DNA of 64,000 nucleotides, taken from the NCBI RefSeq assembly GCF_014621695.1, contig NZ_CP061281.1:4960001-5024000 (forward strand). Reading direction: 5' to 3'. The notes below the pieces were generated by a model. That model was not told the origin of the DNA. It did not search any database and worked only from the letters and a program-made list of their open reading frames with translations. This document shows, one piece after another, positions 40,399 through 48,425 of the stretch. The position numbers were made by a program, and so were the translations under genes. Numbering within the stretch: position 1 is the first letter of the stretch; each line of letters begins with the position of its first letter. Source of the DNA: Streptomyces xanthii (GTDB taxonomy: Bacteria; Actinomycetota; Actinomycetes; Streptomycetales; Streptomycetaceae).

Positions 40399-42216
40399 CT
40401 ACTCGACCGTGACGGACTTCGCCAGGTTGCGGGGCTTGTCGATGTCGCGGCCCATGGCGAGAGCCGTGTGGTACGCGAGGAGCTGGAGCGGGATGCCCAT
40501 GAGGATCGGGTCGAGCTCGTCCTCGTTCTTCGGGACGACGATCGTGTGGTCGGCCTTCGCCTGCGGCTGGTGCGCGACCGCGAGGATGCGGCCGCTGCGG
40601 GCCTTGATCTCCTCGAGGGCGGCGCGGTTCTTCTCCAGCAGGTCGTCGTCGGGGACGATCGCGACGGTCGGCAGGGCCGGCTCGATGAGCGCGAGCGGGC
40701 CGTGCTTCAGCTCGGAGGCCGGGTACGCCTCGGCGTGGATGTAGGAGATCTCCTTCAGCTTGAGGGAGGCCTCCAGGGCGACGGGGTAGCCCCGGACGCG
40801 GCCGATGAACATCATCGACTGGGCGCCCGCGTACTGCTCGGCGATCTTCTTGATCTCGTCCTCGGACTCGAGGATCTCCTGGATCTGCGCGGGCAGCTTG
40901 CGCAGGCCCTCGATGATCCGCTTGCCGTCGGTCACCGACAGGTCGCGGATGCGGCCGAGGTGCAGGGCGAGCAGTGCGAACGCGGTCACCGTGTTGGTGA
41001 AGCACTTGGTGGAGACGACGCAGACCTCGGGGCCGGCGTGCACGTACATGCCGCCGTCGGCCTCGCGGGCGATCGCGGAGCCCACGACGTTCACGACGCC
41101 GAGGACGCGGGCGCCCTTGCGCTTGAGCTCCTGGACCGCGGCCAGCACGTCGTAGGTCTCACCGGACTGGGAGACGGCGATGTAGAGGGTGTCGGGGTCC
41201 ACGACCGGGTTGCGGTAGCGGAACTCCGAGGCCGGCTCGGCGTCGGCGGGGATGCGGGCCATGGACTCGATGAGCCCGGCGCCGATGAGGCCGGCGTGGT
41301 ACGAGGTGCCGCAGCCGAGGATCTTGATGCGGCGGATGGTGCGGGCCTCGCGGGCGTCGAGGTTCAGGCCGCCCAGGTGGACCGTGGAGAAGCGGTCGTC
41401 GATCCGGCCGCGCAGCACGCGGTCGACCGCGTCGGGCTGCTCGGAGATCTCCTTGTGCATGTACGTGTCGTGGCCGCCCATGTCGTAGGAGGCGGCCTCC
41501 CACTCCACGGTCTCCGGGGTGGCCGTCGTGGACGTGCCGGAGGTCGTGTACGTGCGGAAGTCGTCGGCCTTCAGGGTGGCCATCTCGCCGTCGTTCAGGG
41601 TGACGACCTGGCGGGTGTGGGCGATGAGGGCCGCGACGTCGGAGGCGACCAGCATCTCCTTCTCGCCGATGCCGAGGATGACCGGGGAGCCGTTGCGGGC
41701 CACCACGATGCGGTCGTTGAAGTCGGCGTGCATGACGGCGATGCCGTAGGTGCCCTCGATGACCTTGAGCGCCTCGCGGACCTTCTCCTCCAGGGTGGCG
41801 GCCTGGGAGCGGGCGATGAGGTGGGTGATGACCTCGGTGTCGGTCTCGGAGGCGAAGACGACGCCCTCGGCCTCCAGCTTGGCGCGGAGCTCCTGGGCGT
41901 TGTCGACGATGCCGTTGTGGACGACGGCGACCTTGTTCTCGGGGTCCAGGTGCGGGTGCGAGTTGATGTCGCTCGGGGCGCCGTGGGTGGCCCAGCGGGT
42001 GTGGGCGATGCCGGTGGTGCCGGTGAAGCGCTTGGGGACCTTGGCCTCCAGGTCGCGGACCCGGCCCTTGGCCTTGACCATCTTCAGGCCGGTGGCCTTC
42101 GGGCTGGTGATGACCAGGCCCGCGGAGTCGTAGCCGCGGTACTCCAGGCGCTGCAGCCCCTCCAGGAGGAGCGGGGCGACGTCACGCTTGCCGATGTAGC
42201 CGACAATTCCGCACAT
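40399..42216 (-). CDS. glmS: Glucosamine-6-phosphate synthase GlmS
   Basis: Glutamine-fructose-6-phosphate aminotransferase of 605 aa, the first step of UDP-GlcNAc synthesis. The mature N-terminal Cys2 nucleophile is in MCGIVGYIGKRDVAP; the glutaminase domain spans about 1-235, followed by two SIS sugar-isomerase domains (ILGCGTSYHAGLIGAGL; MFIGRVRGYPVALEASLKL) and the C-terminal DKPRNLAKSVTVE. The protein is full length and all key residues look intact. Streptomyces often have two glmS genes; this copy stands near GlcNAc-related hydrolases. A small gene lies 31 nt upstream. Confidence 0.96.
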   Translation of the reverse strand: MCGIVGYIGKRDVAPLLLEGLQRLEYRGYDSAGLVITSPKATGLKMVKAKGRVRDLEAKVPKRFTGTTGIAHTRWATHGAPSDINSHPHLDPENKVAVVHNGIVDNAQELRAKLEAEGVVFASETDTEVITHLIARSQAATLEEKVREALKVIEGTYGIAVMHADFNDRIVVARNGSPVILGIGEKEMLVASDVAALIAHTRQVVTLNDGEMATLKADDFRTYTTSGTSTTATPETVEWEAASYDMGGHDTYMHKEISEQPDAVDRVLRGRIDDRFSTVHLGGLNLDAREARTIRRIKILGCGTSYHAGLIGAGLIESMARIPADAEPASEFRYRNPVVDPDTLYIAVSQSGETYDVLAAVQELKRKGARVLGVVNVVGSAIAREADGGMYVHAGPEVCVVSTKCFTNTVTAFALLALHLGRIRDLSVTDGKRIIEGLRKLPAQIQEILESEDEIKKIAEQYAGAQSMMFIGRVRGYPVALEASLKLKEISYIHAEAYPASELKHGPLALIEPALPTVAIVPDDDLLEKNRAALEEIKARSGRILAVAHQPQAKADHTIVVPKNEDELDPILMGIPLQLLAYHTALAMGRDIDKPRNLAKSVTVE

Positions 42217-42247
42217 AAGTTCTGAGAATCCCCTCTGGTCGGCCGGT

Positions 42248-42505
42248 TCAGCCGTAGACGATGCGGCGCAGCTGACGGAGCGAGAGCTCCGGCGGTGCGA
42301 CCGCCCGGTACGGCAGATCGGCCAGGATCTGTTCGAAGATCGCCGCGTTCACCTGGCCCTGGGCCTGGAGTTCGCGGTGGCGGCGGCGGACGTAGTCCTC
42401 CGCCGACTCGTCGAAGTAGGCGAGCACGTCCTGGATCACCCGCAGCGCCTCGCCCCGGCTGAGGGGCGTGCTGCGTGTCAGATGATCGACAAGTTCCTCG
42501 TGCAC
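42248..42505 (-). CDS. Conserved small protein upstream of glmS
   Basis: An 85-aa acidic helical protein (VHEELVDHLTRSTPLSRGEA, VLAYFDESAEDYVRRRHREL). I do not recognise a domain. The GTG at 42505 has AGGA about 9 nt upstream; a longer frame to 42571 is possible. It precedes glmS by 31 nt on the same strand, so the two are probably co-transcribed. Confidence 0.65.
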   Translation of the reverse strand: MHEELVDHLTRSTPLSRGEALRVIQDVLAYFDESAEDYVRRRHRELQAQGQVNAAIFEQILADLPYRAVAPPELSLRQLRRIVYG

Positions 42506-42712
42506 CCGACAGATCCTGGGGGACGGTGGAGGCTTTCGCAAGAAATCTGCCCGCTTTCGGGCAAGGGTCACACCGGATCCGGTGCGGAATTGCCCCTTCC
42601 GGGGCGCTTGGGGTGGAAGTGGTCAAGCTTTGAAGGACGGCATGCCGCCTGTTCGGCCCGCGTTCATCCGGCGTATCCGGCCGGGAAAGTCGCCCCCAGC
42701 AACTTTCTCGGC

Positions 42713-44296
42713 ATGGACATTCCCCGTATGGGCGTACCCGCCGAGCTCGCCGACCGGTCCCTCGCCGAGCAGCACGAGTACCTGCGCTCCCGCTTCTCGC
42801 GCCGCACGATGATCCGCGGCGGCGCCGTCACCCTCGGTGCGGTCGCCGGCGGTGTCTTCGTCCCCGGGCCCGCGCAGGCCGCGACCCCGGCCGCCGCCCG
42901 CGCCGACCGGCCCGCCGCCGAGCAGGTGGACGGCGCCCTCGTCGCCCCGTTCGGCCGTCACCTCTCCTACGGGGACGACCCGCGCACCGAGATGACCGTC
43001 TCCTGGCAGGTGCCGGCCCCCGTCCGCGATCCGTACATCCGCATCGGCGCGCACGCCGGCGAGCTGTCCCGGAAGATCCCGGCCGAGGTGCGCGCGCTGT
43101 ACACGCCGGCGGGTGTCGGCACGAGCGCCGACCACACCCAGTACTACGTCCACGCCAAGCTGACCCGCCTCAAGCCCGGCCGCACGTACTACTACGGTGT
43201 CGGCCACCGGGGCTTCGACCCGGCCTCGCCGAGGTTCGCCGGCACGATCGGGACCTTCACGACGGCCCCGGCCCGCGCCGAGGCCTTCACCTTCACGGCC
43301 TTCGGCGACCAGGGCGTCAGCTACCACGCCCTCGCCAACGACAACCTGATCCTCGCCCAGGGCCCCTCCTTCCACCTCCACGCCGGGGACATCGCGTACG
43401 CGGACCCGTCCGGGCAGGGGAAGACCACGGACACCTTCGACGCGCGGACCTGGGACCAGTTCCTCGCCCAGACCGAGACCGTCGCCAAGTCCGTGCCGTG
43501 GATGGTCTCCTACGGCAACCACGACATGGAGGCCTGGTACGCGCCGCACGGCTACGGCAGCCAGCAGGCCCGGTTCGCGCCGCCTGGCAACGGGCCCGAC
43601 CCCGAGAACCTGCCCGGCGTCTACTCCTTCGTGCACGGCAACACGGCCGTCATCTCCCTCGACGCCAACGACGTCTCCTGGGAGATCCCGGCCAACCTCG
43701 GTCTGTCCGGCGGCACGCAGACCACCTGGTTCGAGGGTCAGCTCAAGAAGTTCCGGGCCGCCGGGTCGGGGATCGACTTCATCGTCGTGTTCTTCCACCA
43801 CTGCGCCTACTGCACGGCGAGCGCGCACGCCTCGGAGGGCGGGGTGCGCAAGGAGTGGGTGCCGCTGTTCGACAAGTACACCGTCGACCTGGTGATCAAC
43901 GGGCACAACCACGTGTACGAGCGGTCCGACGTGCTCAAGGGGGACAAGGTCGCCAAGGAGCTGCCGATCGGCGGGACCGTGTATCCGGAGACCGAGGGGG
44001 TCGTGTACGTGACCGCGGGGGCGGCGGGGAAGAGCCTGTACGCGTTTCCCGTGGCCGACACGTATGCGGGGCACGAGGTGGACGTCGATCCGTTCGCCTC
44101 GTACGTCGGGGAGGCCGACGGGGGGAAGCGGGCCGTGACCGTGGACTGGTCCCGGGTGCGGTATACCAACTACTCGTTCCTGCGGGTCGACGTGCGGCCC
44201 GCGGGGGTCGGGCGGACCGCCACGCTCACGGTTCGGGGGGTTGCGGAGAGCGGGGCGGAGGTCGATCGGTTCGTGGTGGCGCGGCGCGTCCGCTGA
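42713..44296 (+). CDS. Tat-exported purple-acid-phosphatase-like metallophosphoesterase
   Basis: Secreted phosphatase of 527 aa. The twin-arginine signal SRRTMIRGGAVTLG precedes a hydrophobic core and AQAAT cleavage. A fibronectin-like purple acid phosphatase N-domain (TEMTVSWQVP) is followed by the metal site: FGDQG, HAGDIAYAD, SYGNHDME, FFHHCAYC and NGHNHVYERS. It likely scavenges phosphate from organic phosphate outside the cell. The ATG at 42713 is used; the frame runs further upstream through the intergenic region. Confidence 0.9.
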   Translation: MDIPRMGVPAELADRSLAEQHEYLRSRFSRRTMIRGGAVTLGAVAGGVFVPGPAQAATPAAARADRPAAEQVDGALVAPFGRHLSYGDDPRTEMTVSWQVPAPVRDPYIRIGAHAGELSRKIPAEVRALYTPAGVGTSADHTQYYVHAKLTRLKPGRTYYYGVGHRGFDPASPRFAGTIGTFTTAPARAEAFTFTAFGDQGVSYHALANDNLILAQGPSFHLHAGDIAYADPSGQGKTTDTFDARTWDQFLAQTETVAKSVPWMVSYGNHDMEAWYAPHGYGSQQARFAPPGNGPDPENLPGVYSFVHGNTAVISLDANDVSWEIPANLGLSGGTQTTWFEGQLKKFRAAGSGIDFIVVFFHHCAYCTASAHASEGGVRKEWVPLFDKYTVDLVINGHNHVYERSDVLKGDKVAKELPIGGTVYPETEGVVYVTAGAAGKSLYAFPVADTYAGHEVDVDPFASYVGEADGGKRAVTVDWSRVRYTNYSFLRVDVRPAGVGRTATLTVRGVAESGAEVDRFVVARRVR

Positions 44297-44349
44297 GACC
44301 GGGTGCGGCGCCCCGCCGCAGGGGCTCGGGATCGTCGCCGGGTGCGGCC

Positions 44350-44438
44350 CGGTGGGGCTTCTCGCGCCCCGTGACGGATTCGCTGATCGGGTTCAGCCCC
44401 GCGCCCCTGGAAGGCACGCTCCGCGTGCCCCCAGGGGC
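44350..44438. repeat. Dispersed intergenic repeat, family A, copy 6
   Basis: It contains GTGGGGCTTCTCGCGCCC, the reverse complement of the right half of copy 5, then CCCCGCGCCCCTGGAAGGC and a hairpin GGCACGCTCCGCGTGCC. It lies between the convergent phosphatase and uraD genes. Confidence 0.65.
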
Positions 44439-44451
44439 CGGGCGGGACCGG

Positions 44452-44979
44452 CTACTTCACCAGGCGGGTCAGGCGTTGGTGGGTGATGTGGGTGATCTGG
44501 GTCAGGGCCTCTTCCCGTTCCGCGGGGGTGGGGCGGGCGGTTCTGGTGCGGAGTTCCTCGAGGACCGTTTCCTTGTCGCGGCCGCGGACCGCGAGGATGA
44601 AGGGGAAGCCGTGGGCCTCGCGGTAGGCGCGGTTGAGGGTCGTCATCTCCTCGACCTCGGCCGCGGAGAGGGAGTCGAGCCCCGCGCTCTTCTGCTCGCC
44701 CGTCGAGTCGTCCGTCATCGTGCCGGCCCGCGCCTCGGAACCGGCCAGCTCCGGGTGGCCGTTGAGGAAGGCGAGGACGCGCTCGGCGGGGGCCGCGCGG
44801 ACGACGTCGGTCATCGCCGCGTGGAGGGCCTCGGCGTCGGCGAGGGGGAGGCGGGCGTGGGCCTCCTCGGCGACCCAGGCGGCGTGCTCGAAGATGCCGC
44901 CGAGGGCCGCGACGAACTCCTCGCGGGTCATCGCGTTGACATCGGTCAGGGTGAGGCGGGAGGTGTCCTGCGTGGTCAT
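44452..44979 (-). CDS. uraD: OHCU decarboxylase UraD
   Basis: 2-oxo-4-hydroxy-4-carboxy-5-ureidoimidazoline decarboxylase of 175 aa, the last step from urate to S-allantoin. The catalytic His lies in LNGHPELAG and the family motif NRAYREAHGFPFILAVRG is present. It overlaps the MFS gene as ATGA, so the two are coupled. Urate oxidase and HIU hydrolase are not in the window. In Streptomyces this gene is often in purine/ureide regulons; the MFS partner may import a related compound. Confidence 0.93.
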   Translation of the reverse strand: MTTQDTSRLTLTDVNAMTREEFVAALGGIFEHAAWVAEEAHARLPLADAEALHAAMTDVVRAAPAERVLAFLNGHPELAGSEARAGTMTDDSTGEQKSAGLDSLSAAEVEEMTTLNRAYREAHGFPFILAVRGRDKETVLEELRTRTARPTPAEREEALTQITHITHQRLTRLVK

Positions 44980-46331
44980 GCGGGCTGCTCCGTGAGGTCG
45001 TTCGTGGTGGGGACCGGGGTCGTCGTGTTCGTCCGGAAGGGCGGGACGAACTTCAGGATCATGAGGGCGGCGCAGATCTCGACCGCCGCCACGATGAACA
45101 GCCCGAGGCTGAGGTTGCCGGTGCTGTCCTTGACGGCGCCGAGCAGGTACGGGGCGCCGAACCCGGCGAGGTTCGCCATGGAGTTGATGAGGGCGACGCC
45201 GCCCGCCGCCGCGCCGCCGGCGAGGAACCAGTTGGGCATCTGCCAGAAGACGGGGATGGCGCTCATGGTGCCGACGACGGCGAGGCCGAGGGCGATCAGC
45301 GTGCCGATGGCGCTGACGTTCAGGAGCAGGCCCGCCGCGGCCAGGGAGGCCGCGCCGAGGGTGACGGCGGTGGCGGTGTGCCAGCGGGACTCACCGGACC
45401 GGTCGCAGTGCAGCCCGTTGAGGATCATGCCGATGCCGCCGGCCAGGTTGACGGCCGCCATGATCCAGCCGATCGCCAGCGGGTCCTCGAACCCGACCTC
45501 CTGGACCAGGGTCGGGCCGAAGAAGGTCAGCGCGGAGTTCGCCGAGATGACACAGAAGAAGATGGCGATGAACTGCCAGATCCGGCCCGACTTCAGGGAC
45601 TGGAGCATGCTGTGCTCGCGGCCCTCGACCGCGCTGTCGTCGGCGGCGAGGTCCGCCGCGATCGCCTCGCGCTCCTCGACGGTGAGCCACGTGGCCTGGT
45701 GCGGACGGTCCGTCAGGTAGAACCAGACGACGAAGCCGGCCAGCACCGACGGGGTGCCCTCCACGATGAACACCCACTGCCAGCCGTTGAGGCCGCTGAC
45801 CCCGTCGAACGTGTTCATGATCCACCCGGCGAGCGGGCCGCCGAGGACACCGGCGAACGCGGAGGCGGACATGAAGGTGCCGAACGCCTTCGCGCGGCGC
45901 TTGGCCGGGAACCAGTAGGTCAGGTACAGGATGATCCCGGGGTAGAAGCCGGCCTCGAACACGCCCAGCAGGAACCTGAGGGAGTAGAAGACCGCCGGGG
46001 TCGTCGCGAAGACCATCGCGACACTGGTCAGACCCCAGCCGATCGTGATCCGCATCAGGGTCTTCTTCGCCCCGATCTTCTGGAGCAGCAGGTTGCTCGG
46101 CACCTCGAAGAGGAAGTAGCCGATGAAGAAGATTCCGGCACCGAGGCCGTAGACCGCCTCGCTCCAGCCCAGATCCTCCGTCATCGTCAGCTTCACGAAG
46201 CCGATGTTGACGCGGTCGATCCAGGCGAGCGTCCACAGGATCATCAGGAACGGCAGCAGCCGGAGGAAGACCTTGCGGTAGATGGGGTCCAGTGGCGCCT
46301 TCGCGCCCGAAATGTCTTGCGTGCTCCCCAT
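44976..46331 (-). CDS. MFS transporter, anion:cation symporter family
   Basis: Twelve-helix major facilitator of 451 aa, ACS-like (phthalate, glucarate, hydroxyphenylacetate type): FLMILWTLAWIDRVNIGFVK near the start, GVFEAGFYPGIILYLTYWF in helix 5 and SPxPLxG-like MSAIPVFWQMPNWF. It likely imports an organic anion with protons. The ATG has AAGGGAG upstream and the stop overlaps uraD. A palindromic operator candidate is about 80 nt upstream. The coupling to uraD suggests a ureide, urate or allantoate-related substrate, but this is inference. Confidence 0.88.
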   Translation of the reverse strand: MGSTQDISGAKAPLDPIYRKVFLRLLPFLMILWTLAWIDRVNIGFVKLTMTEDLGWSEAVYGLGAGIFFIGYFLFEVPSNLLLQKIGAKKTLMRITIGWGLTSVAMVFATTPAVFYSLRFLLGVFEAGFYPGIILYLTYWFPAKRRAKAFGTFMSASAFAGVLGGPLAGWIMNTFDGVSGLNGWQWVFIVEGTPSVLAGFVVWFYLTDRPHQATWLTVEEREAIAADLAADDSAVEGREHSMLQSLKSGRIWQFIAIFFCVISANSALTFFGPTLVQEVGFEDPLAIGWIMAAVNLAGGIGMILNGLHCDRSGESRWHTATAVTLGAASLAAAGLLLNVSAIGTLIALGLAVVGTMSAIPVFWQMPNWFLAGGAAAGGVALINSMANLAGFGAPYLLGAVKDSTGNLSLGLFIVAAVEICAALMILKFVPPFRTNTTTPVPTTNDLTEQPA

Positions 46332-46408
46332 GACGTCTCCCTTGATCGTGAACAGGGGGGTCTCGCATCGCAGCGAATCGCAGCGGCCCCGGTGGTCTGA
46401 CGAGGCTT

Positions 46409-46430
46409 CACTTCCGCATTACGGAAAGTG
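46409..46430. promoter_or_regulatory. IclR-type operator candidate before the MFS-uraD operon
   Basis: CACTTCCGCATTACGGAAAG contains TTCCG...CGGAA arms around CATTA, followed by another ACTTCCG. Such TTCCGC-type palindromes are common IclR operators in actinomycetes. It lies 78 nt upstream of the MFS ATG. Confidence 0.45.
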
Positions 46431-46460
46431 ACTTCCGCTGAGTGGCCTAAGAATGGAGCG

Positions 46461-46470
46461 TTGGTATACC
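46461..46470. promoter_or_regulatory. GntR-like half-palindrome
   Basis: TTGGTATACC has the 8-bp palindrome GGTATACC typical of FadR/GntR-family sites. It lies between the MFS and hexosaminidase genes, so its target is uncertain. Confidence 0.3.
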
Positions 46471-46615
46471 GCTGTCAAGGCTTCGCTTTCCGGTCACCGG
46501 GACGGCCGTGATCGGCGCGGACGGCTCTCAACCCCGCCTGGAAACATGCGTGTTGGATGCAGTTATGCGTCCGTGTCCGCCCGGCGGCCGGAACGCGTCC
46601 ATCCGGATGACGACG

Positions 46616-46631
46616 AGTGGTCTACACCTTG
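46616..46631. promoter_or_regulatory. DasR (dre) site upstream of GH20 hexosaminidase
   Basis: AGTGGTCTACACCTTG matches the dre consensus A(C/G)TGGTCTAGACCA(C/G)T at 12 of 16 positions with the left half perfect. It lies 100 nt upstream of the hexosaminidase start. From memory, the S. coelicolor ortholog is a DasR target. Confidence 0.7.
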
Positions 46632-46730
46632 ACCGGTTCAGTGGTGAGCGGGAGGGTACGCAGGGTGACCTGCCGGTCGCTCCACCGCACGACGAACACC
46701 GCCATCGCATCCGTCGGAAGGGATCGTCCC

Positions 46731-48341
46731 GTGAGGAAGCGCCACAGATCGACTCGCGCCCTGCTGGGCTCGCTGCTGCTGGTCGCCGCCGGGGCCGGCG
46801 CGTTCAGCGCGGGGCCTGCCGCCGCGGCGCCGAGTGCCGCCGGGCCCACGCCACTCGGCCGCATCGTGCCCGCGCCCGCCTCGGTGACGCCGGGCGCCAC
46901 CCCGTACGAGATCACCGCGAAGACGCGGATCCGGGTGGACGAGCGCTCGGCCGACGCGCGCCGGATCGGCGGGTACCTCGCCGGGCTGCTGAGGCCCGCC
47001 ACCGGGTACGCGCTGCCCGTCACCGACACCGCCGCCGGTGACGGCATCCGCCTCGAAGTGAGCGAGCAGGACACCGAACTGGGCGCCGAGGGATACCGGC
47101 TGACCAGCGACGGGGACTCCGTCACCGTCGTCGCGCACGAGGCGGCGGGACTGTTCCACGGCGTGCAGACGCTCCGTCAGCAACTGCCCGCGAGAGTCGA
47201 GGCCGACAGCCCGCAGCCCGGCCCGTGGCTCGTCGCCGGCGGCACCGTCCAGGACACCCCGCGCTACGCGTGGCGCGGCGCGATGCTCGACGTGTCCCGG
47301 CACTTCTTCACCGTCGAGCAGGTCAAGCGGTACATCGACCAGCTCGCCCTCTACAAGGTCAACAAGCTGCACCTGCACCTGAGCGACGACCAGGGCTGGC
47401 GCATCGCCGTCGACTCCTGGCCGAAGCTCGCCGAGTACGGCGGCTCCACCCAGGTGGGCGGCGGCCCCGGCGGCTTCTACACCAAGGCGCAGTACAAGGA
47501 CATCGTCCGGTACGCGGCCTCCCGCTACCTGGAGGTCGTGCCCGAGATCGACATGCCGGGCCACACGAACGCGGCCCTCGCCTCCTACGCCGGCCTCAAC
47601 TGCGACGGCGTCGCACCCCCGCTGTACACCGGCACGAACGTCGGCTTCAGCTCCCTGTGCGTCAACAAGGAGATCACCTACGACTTCGTCGACGACGTCG
47701 TCCGGGAGCTCGCCGCGATCACACCCGGCAGGTACCTCCACATCGGCGGCGACGAGGCGCACTCCACCAGCCACGCGGACTACGTGAAGTTCATGGAGCG
47801 GGTCCAGCCGATCGTCGCCAAGTACGGGAAGACCGTGGTCGGCTGGCACCAGCTGACCGGGGCCACCCCGGCCGAGGGCGCGCTCGCCCAGTACTGGGGC
47901 CTGGACCGCACGAGCGACGCCGAGAAGGCGCAGGTCGCGAACGCGGCGAAGAACGGCACGGGGATCATCCTGTCGCCGGCCGACCGCACCTACCTCGACA
48001 TGCAGTACACCAAGGACACCCCGCTCGGCCTGCACTGGGCCGGATACGTCGAGGCGCAGCGCTCCTACGACTGGGACCCCGCCGACTACCTGCCGGGAGC
48101 CCCGAGTTCGGCGATCCGCGGCGTCGAGGCGCCGATGTGGTCGGAGACCCTGTCCACGTCCGCGCACCTCGACTACATGGCGTTCCCGAGGCTGCCCGGC
48201 GTCGCGGAGCTCGGCTGGTCGCCGGCCGCCACCCACGACTGGGACACGTACAAGGTGAGGCTCGCCGAGCAGGCTCCCCGCTGGGAGGCCCTCGGCATCG
48301 GCTACTACAAGTCGCCCCAGGTCCCGTGGTCCGCGCGCTGA
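46731..48341 (+). CDS. Secreted GH20 beta-N-acetylhexosaminidase
   Basis: Extracellular enzyme of 536 aa that removes terminal GlcNAc from chito-oligosaccharides. The signal peptide has RKRHR then a hydrophobic core and AAAAPS cleavage. The GH20 domain 2 precedes the barrel (about 140 onward); the catalytic Asp-Glu pair is in LHIGGDEAHST, and LHLHLSDDQGWRI and DMPGHTNAAL are family signatures. The GTG at 46731 has GGAAGGGA upstream; the frame opens earlier without support. The partner in function is the chitinase; released GlcNAc feeds glmS-linked metabolism. A dre site lies upstream, a hairpin terminator downstream. Confidence 0.94.
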   Translation: MRKRHRSTRALLGSLLLVAAGAGAFSAGPAAAAPSAAGPTPLGRIVPAPASVTPGATPYEITAKTRIRVDERSADARRIGGYLAGLLRPATGYALPVTDTAAGDGIRLEVSEQDTELGAEGYRLTSDGDSVTVVAHEAAGLFHGVQTLRQQLPARVEADSPQPGPWLVAGGTVQDTPRYAWRGAMLDVSRHFFTVEQVKRYIDQLALYKVNKLHLHLSDDQGWRIAVDSWPKLAEYGGSTQVGGGPGGFYTKAQYKDIVRYAASRYLEVVPEIDMPGHTNAALASYAGLNCDGVAPPLYTGTNVGFSSLCVNKEITYDFVDDVVRELAAITPGRYLHIGGDEAHSTSHADYVKFMERVQPIVAKYGKTVVGWHQLTGATPAEGALAQYWGLDRTSDAEKAQVANAAKNGTGIILSPADRTYLDMQYTKDTPLGLHWAGYVEAQRSYDWDPADYLPGAPSSAIRGVEAPMWSETLSTSAHLDYMAFPRLPGVAELGWSPAATHDWDTYKVRLAEQAPRWEALGIGYYKSPQVPWSAR

Positions 48342-48367
48342 CACGAACCTGAGCGCGGGCAGCCGGA

Positions 48368-48399
48368 AGGGGCTCGGGAGGACCGTCTCCCGAGCCCCT
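48368..48399. terminator. Terminator hexosaminidase / desD
   Basis: AGGGGCTCGGGAG pairs with CTCCCGAGCCCCT (13 bp) around GACCGT. It lies 26 nt after the hexosaminidase stop and before the convergent desD end, so it can serve both. Confidence 0.85.
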
Positions 48400-48425
48400 C
48401 GTCCATGAGGCCGGCCGGCCGAGGG

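Noticed and set aside
40291..42225. 644-codon frame antisense to glmS
   Set aside because: Composition typical of antisense frames and it covers a fully conserved glmS.
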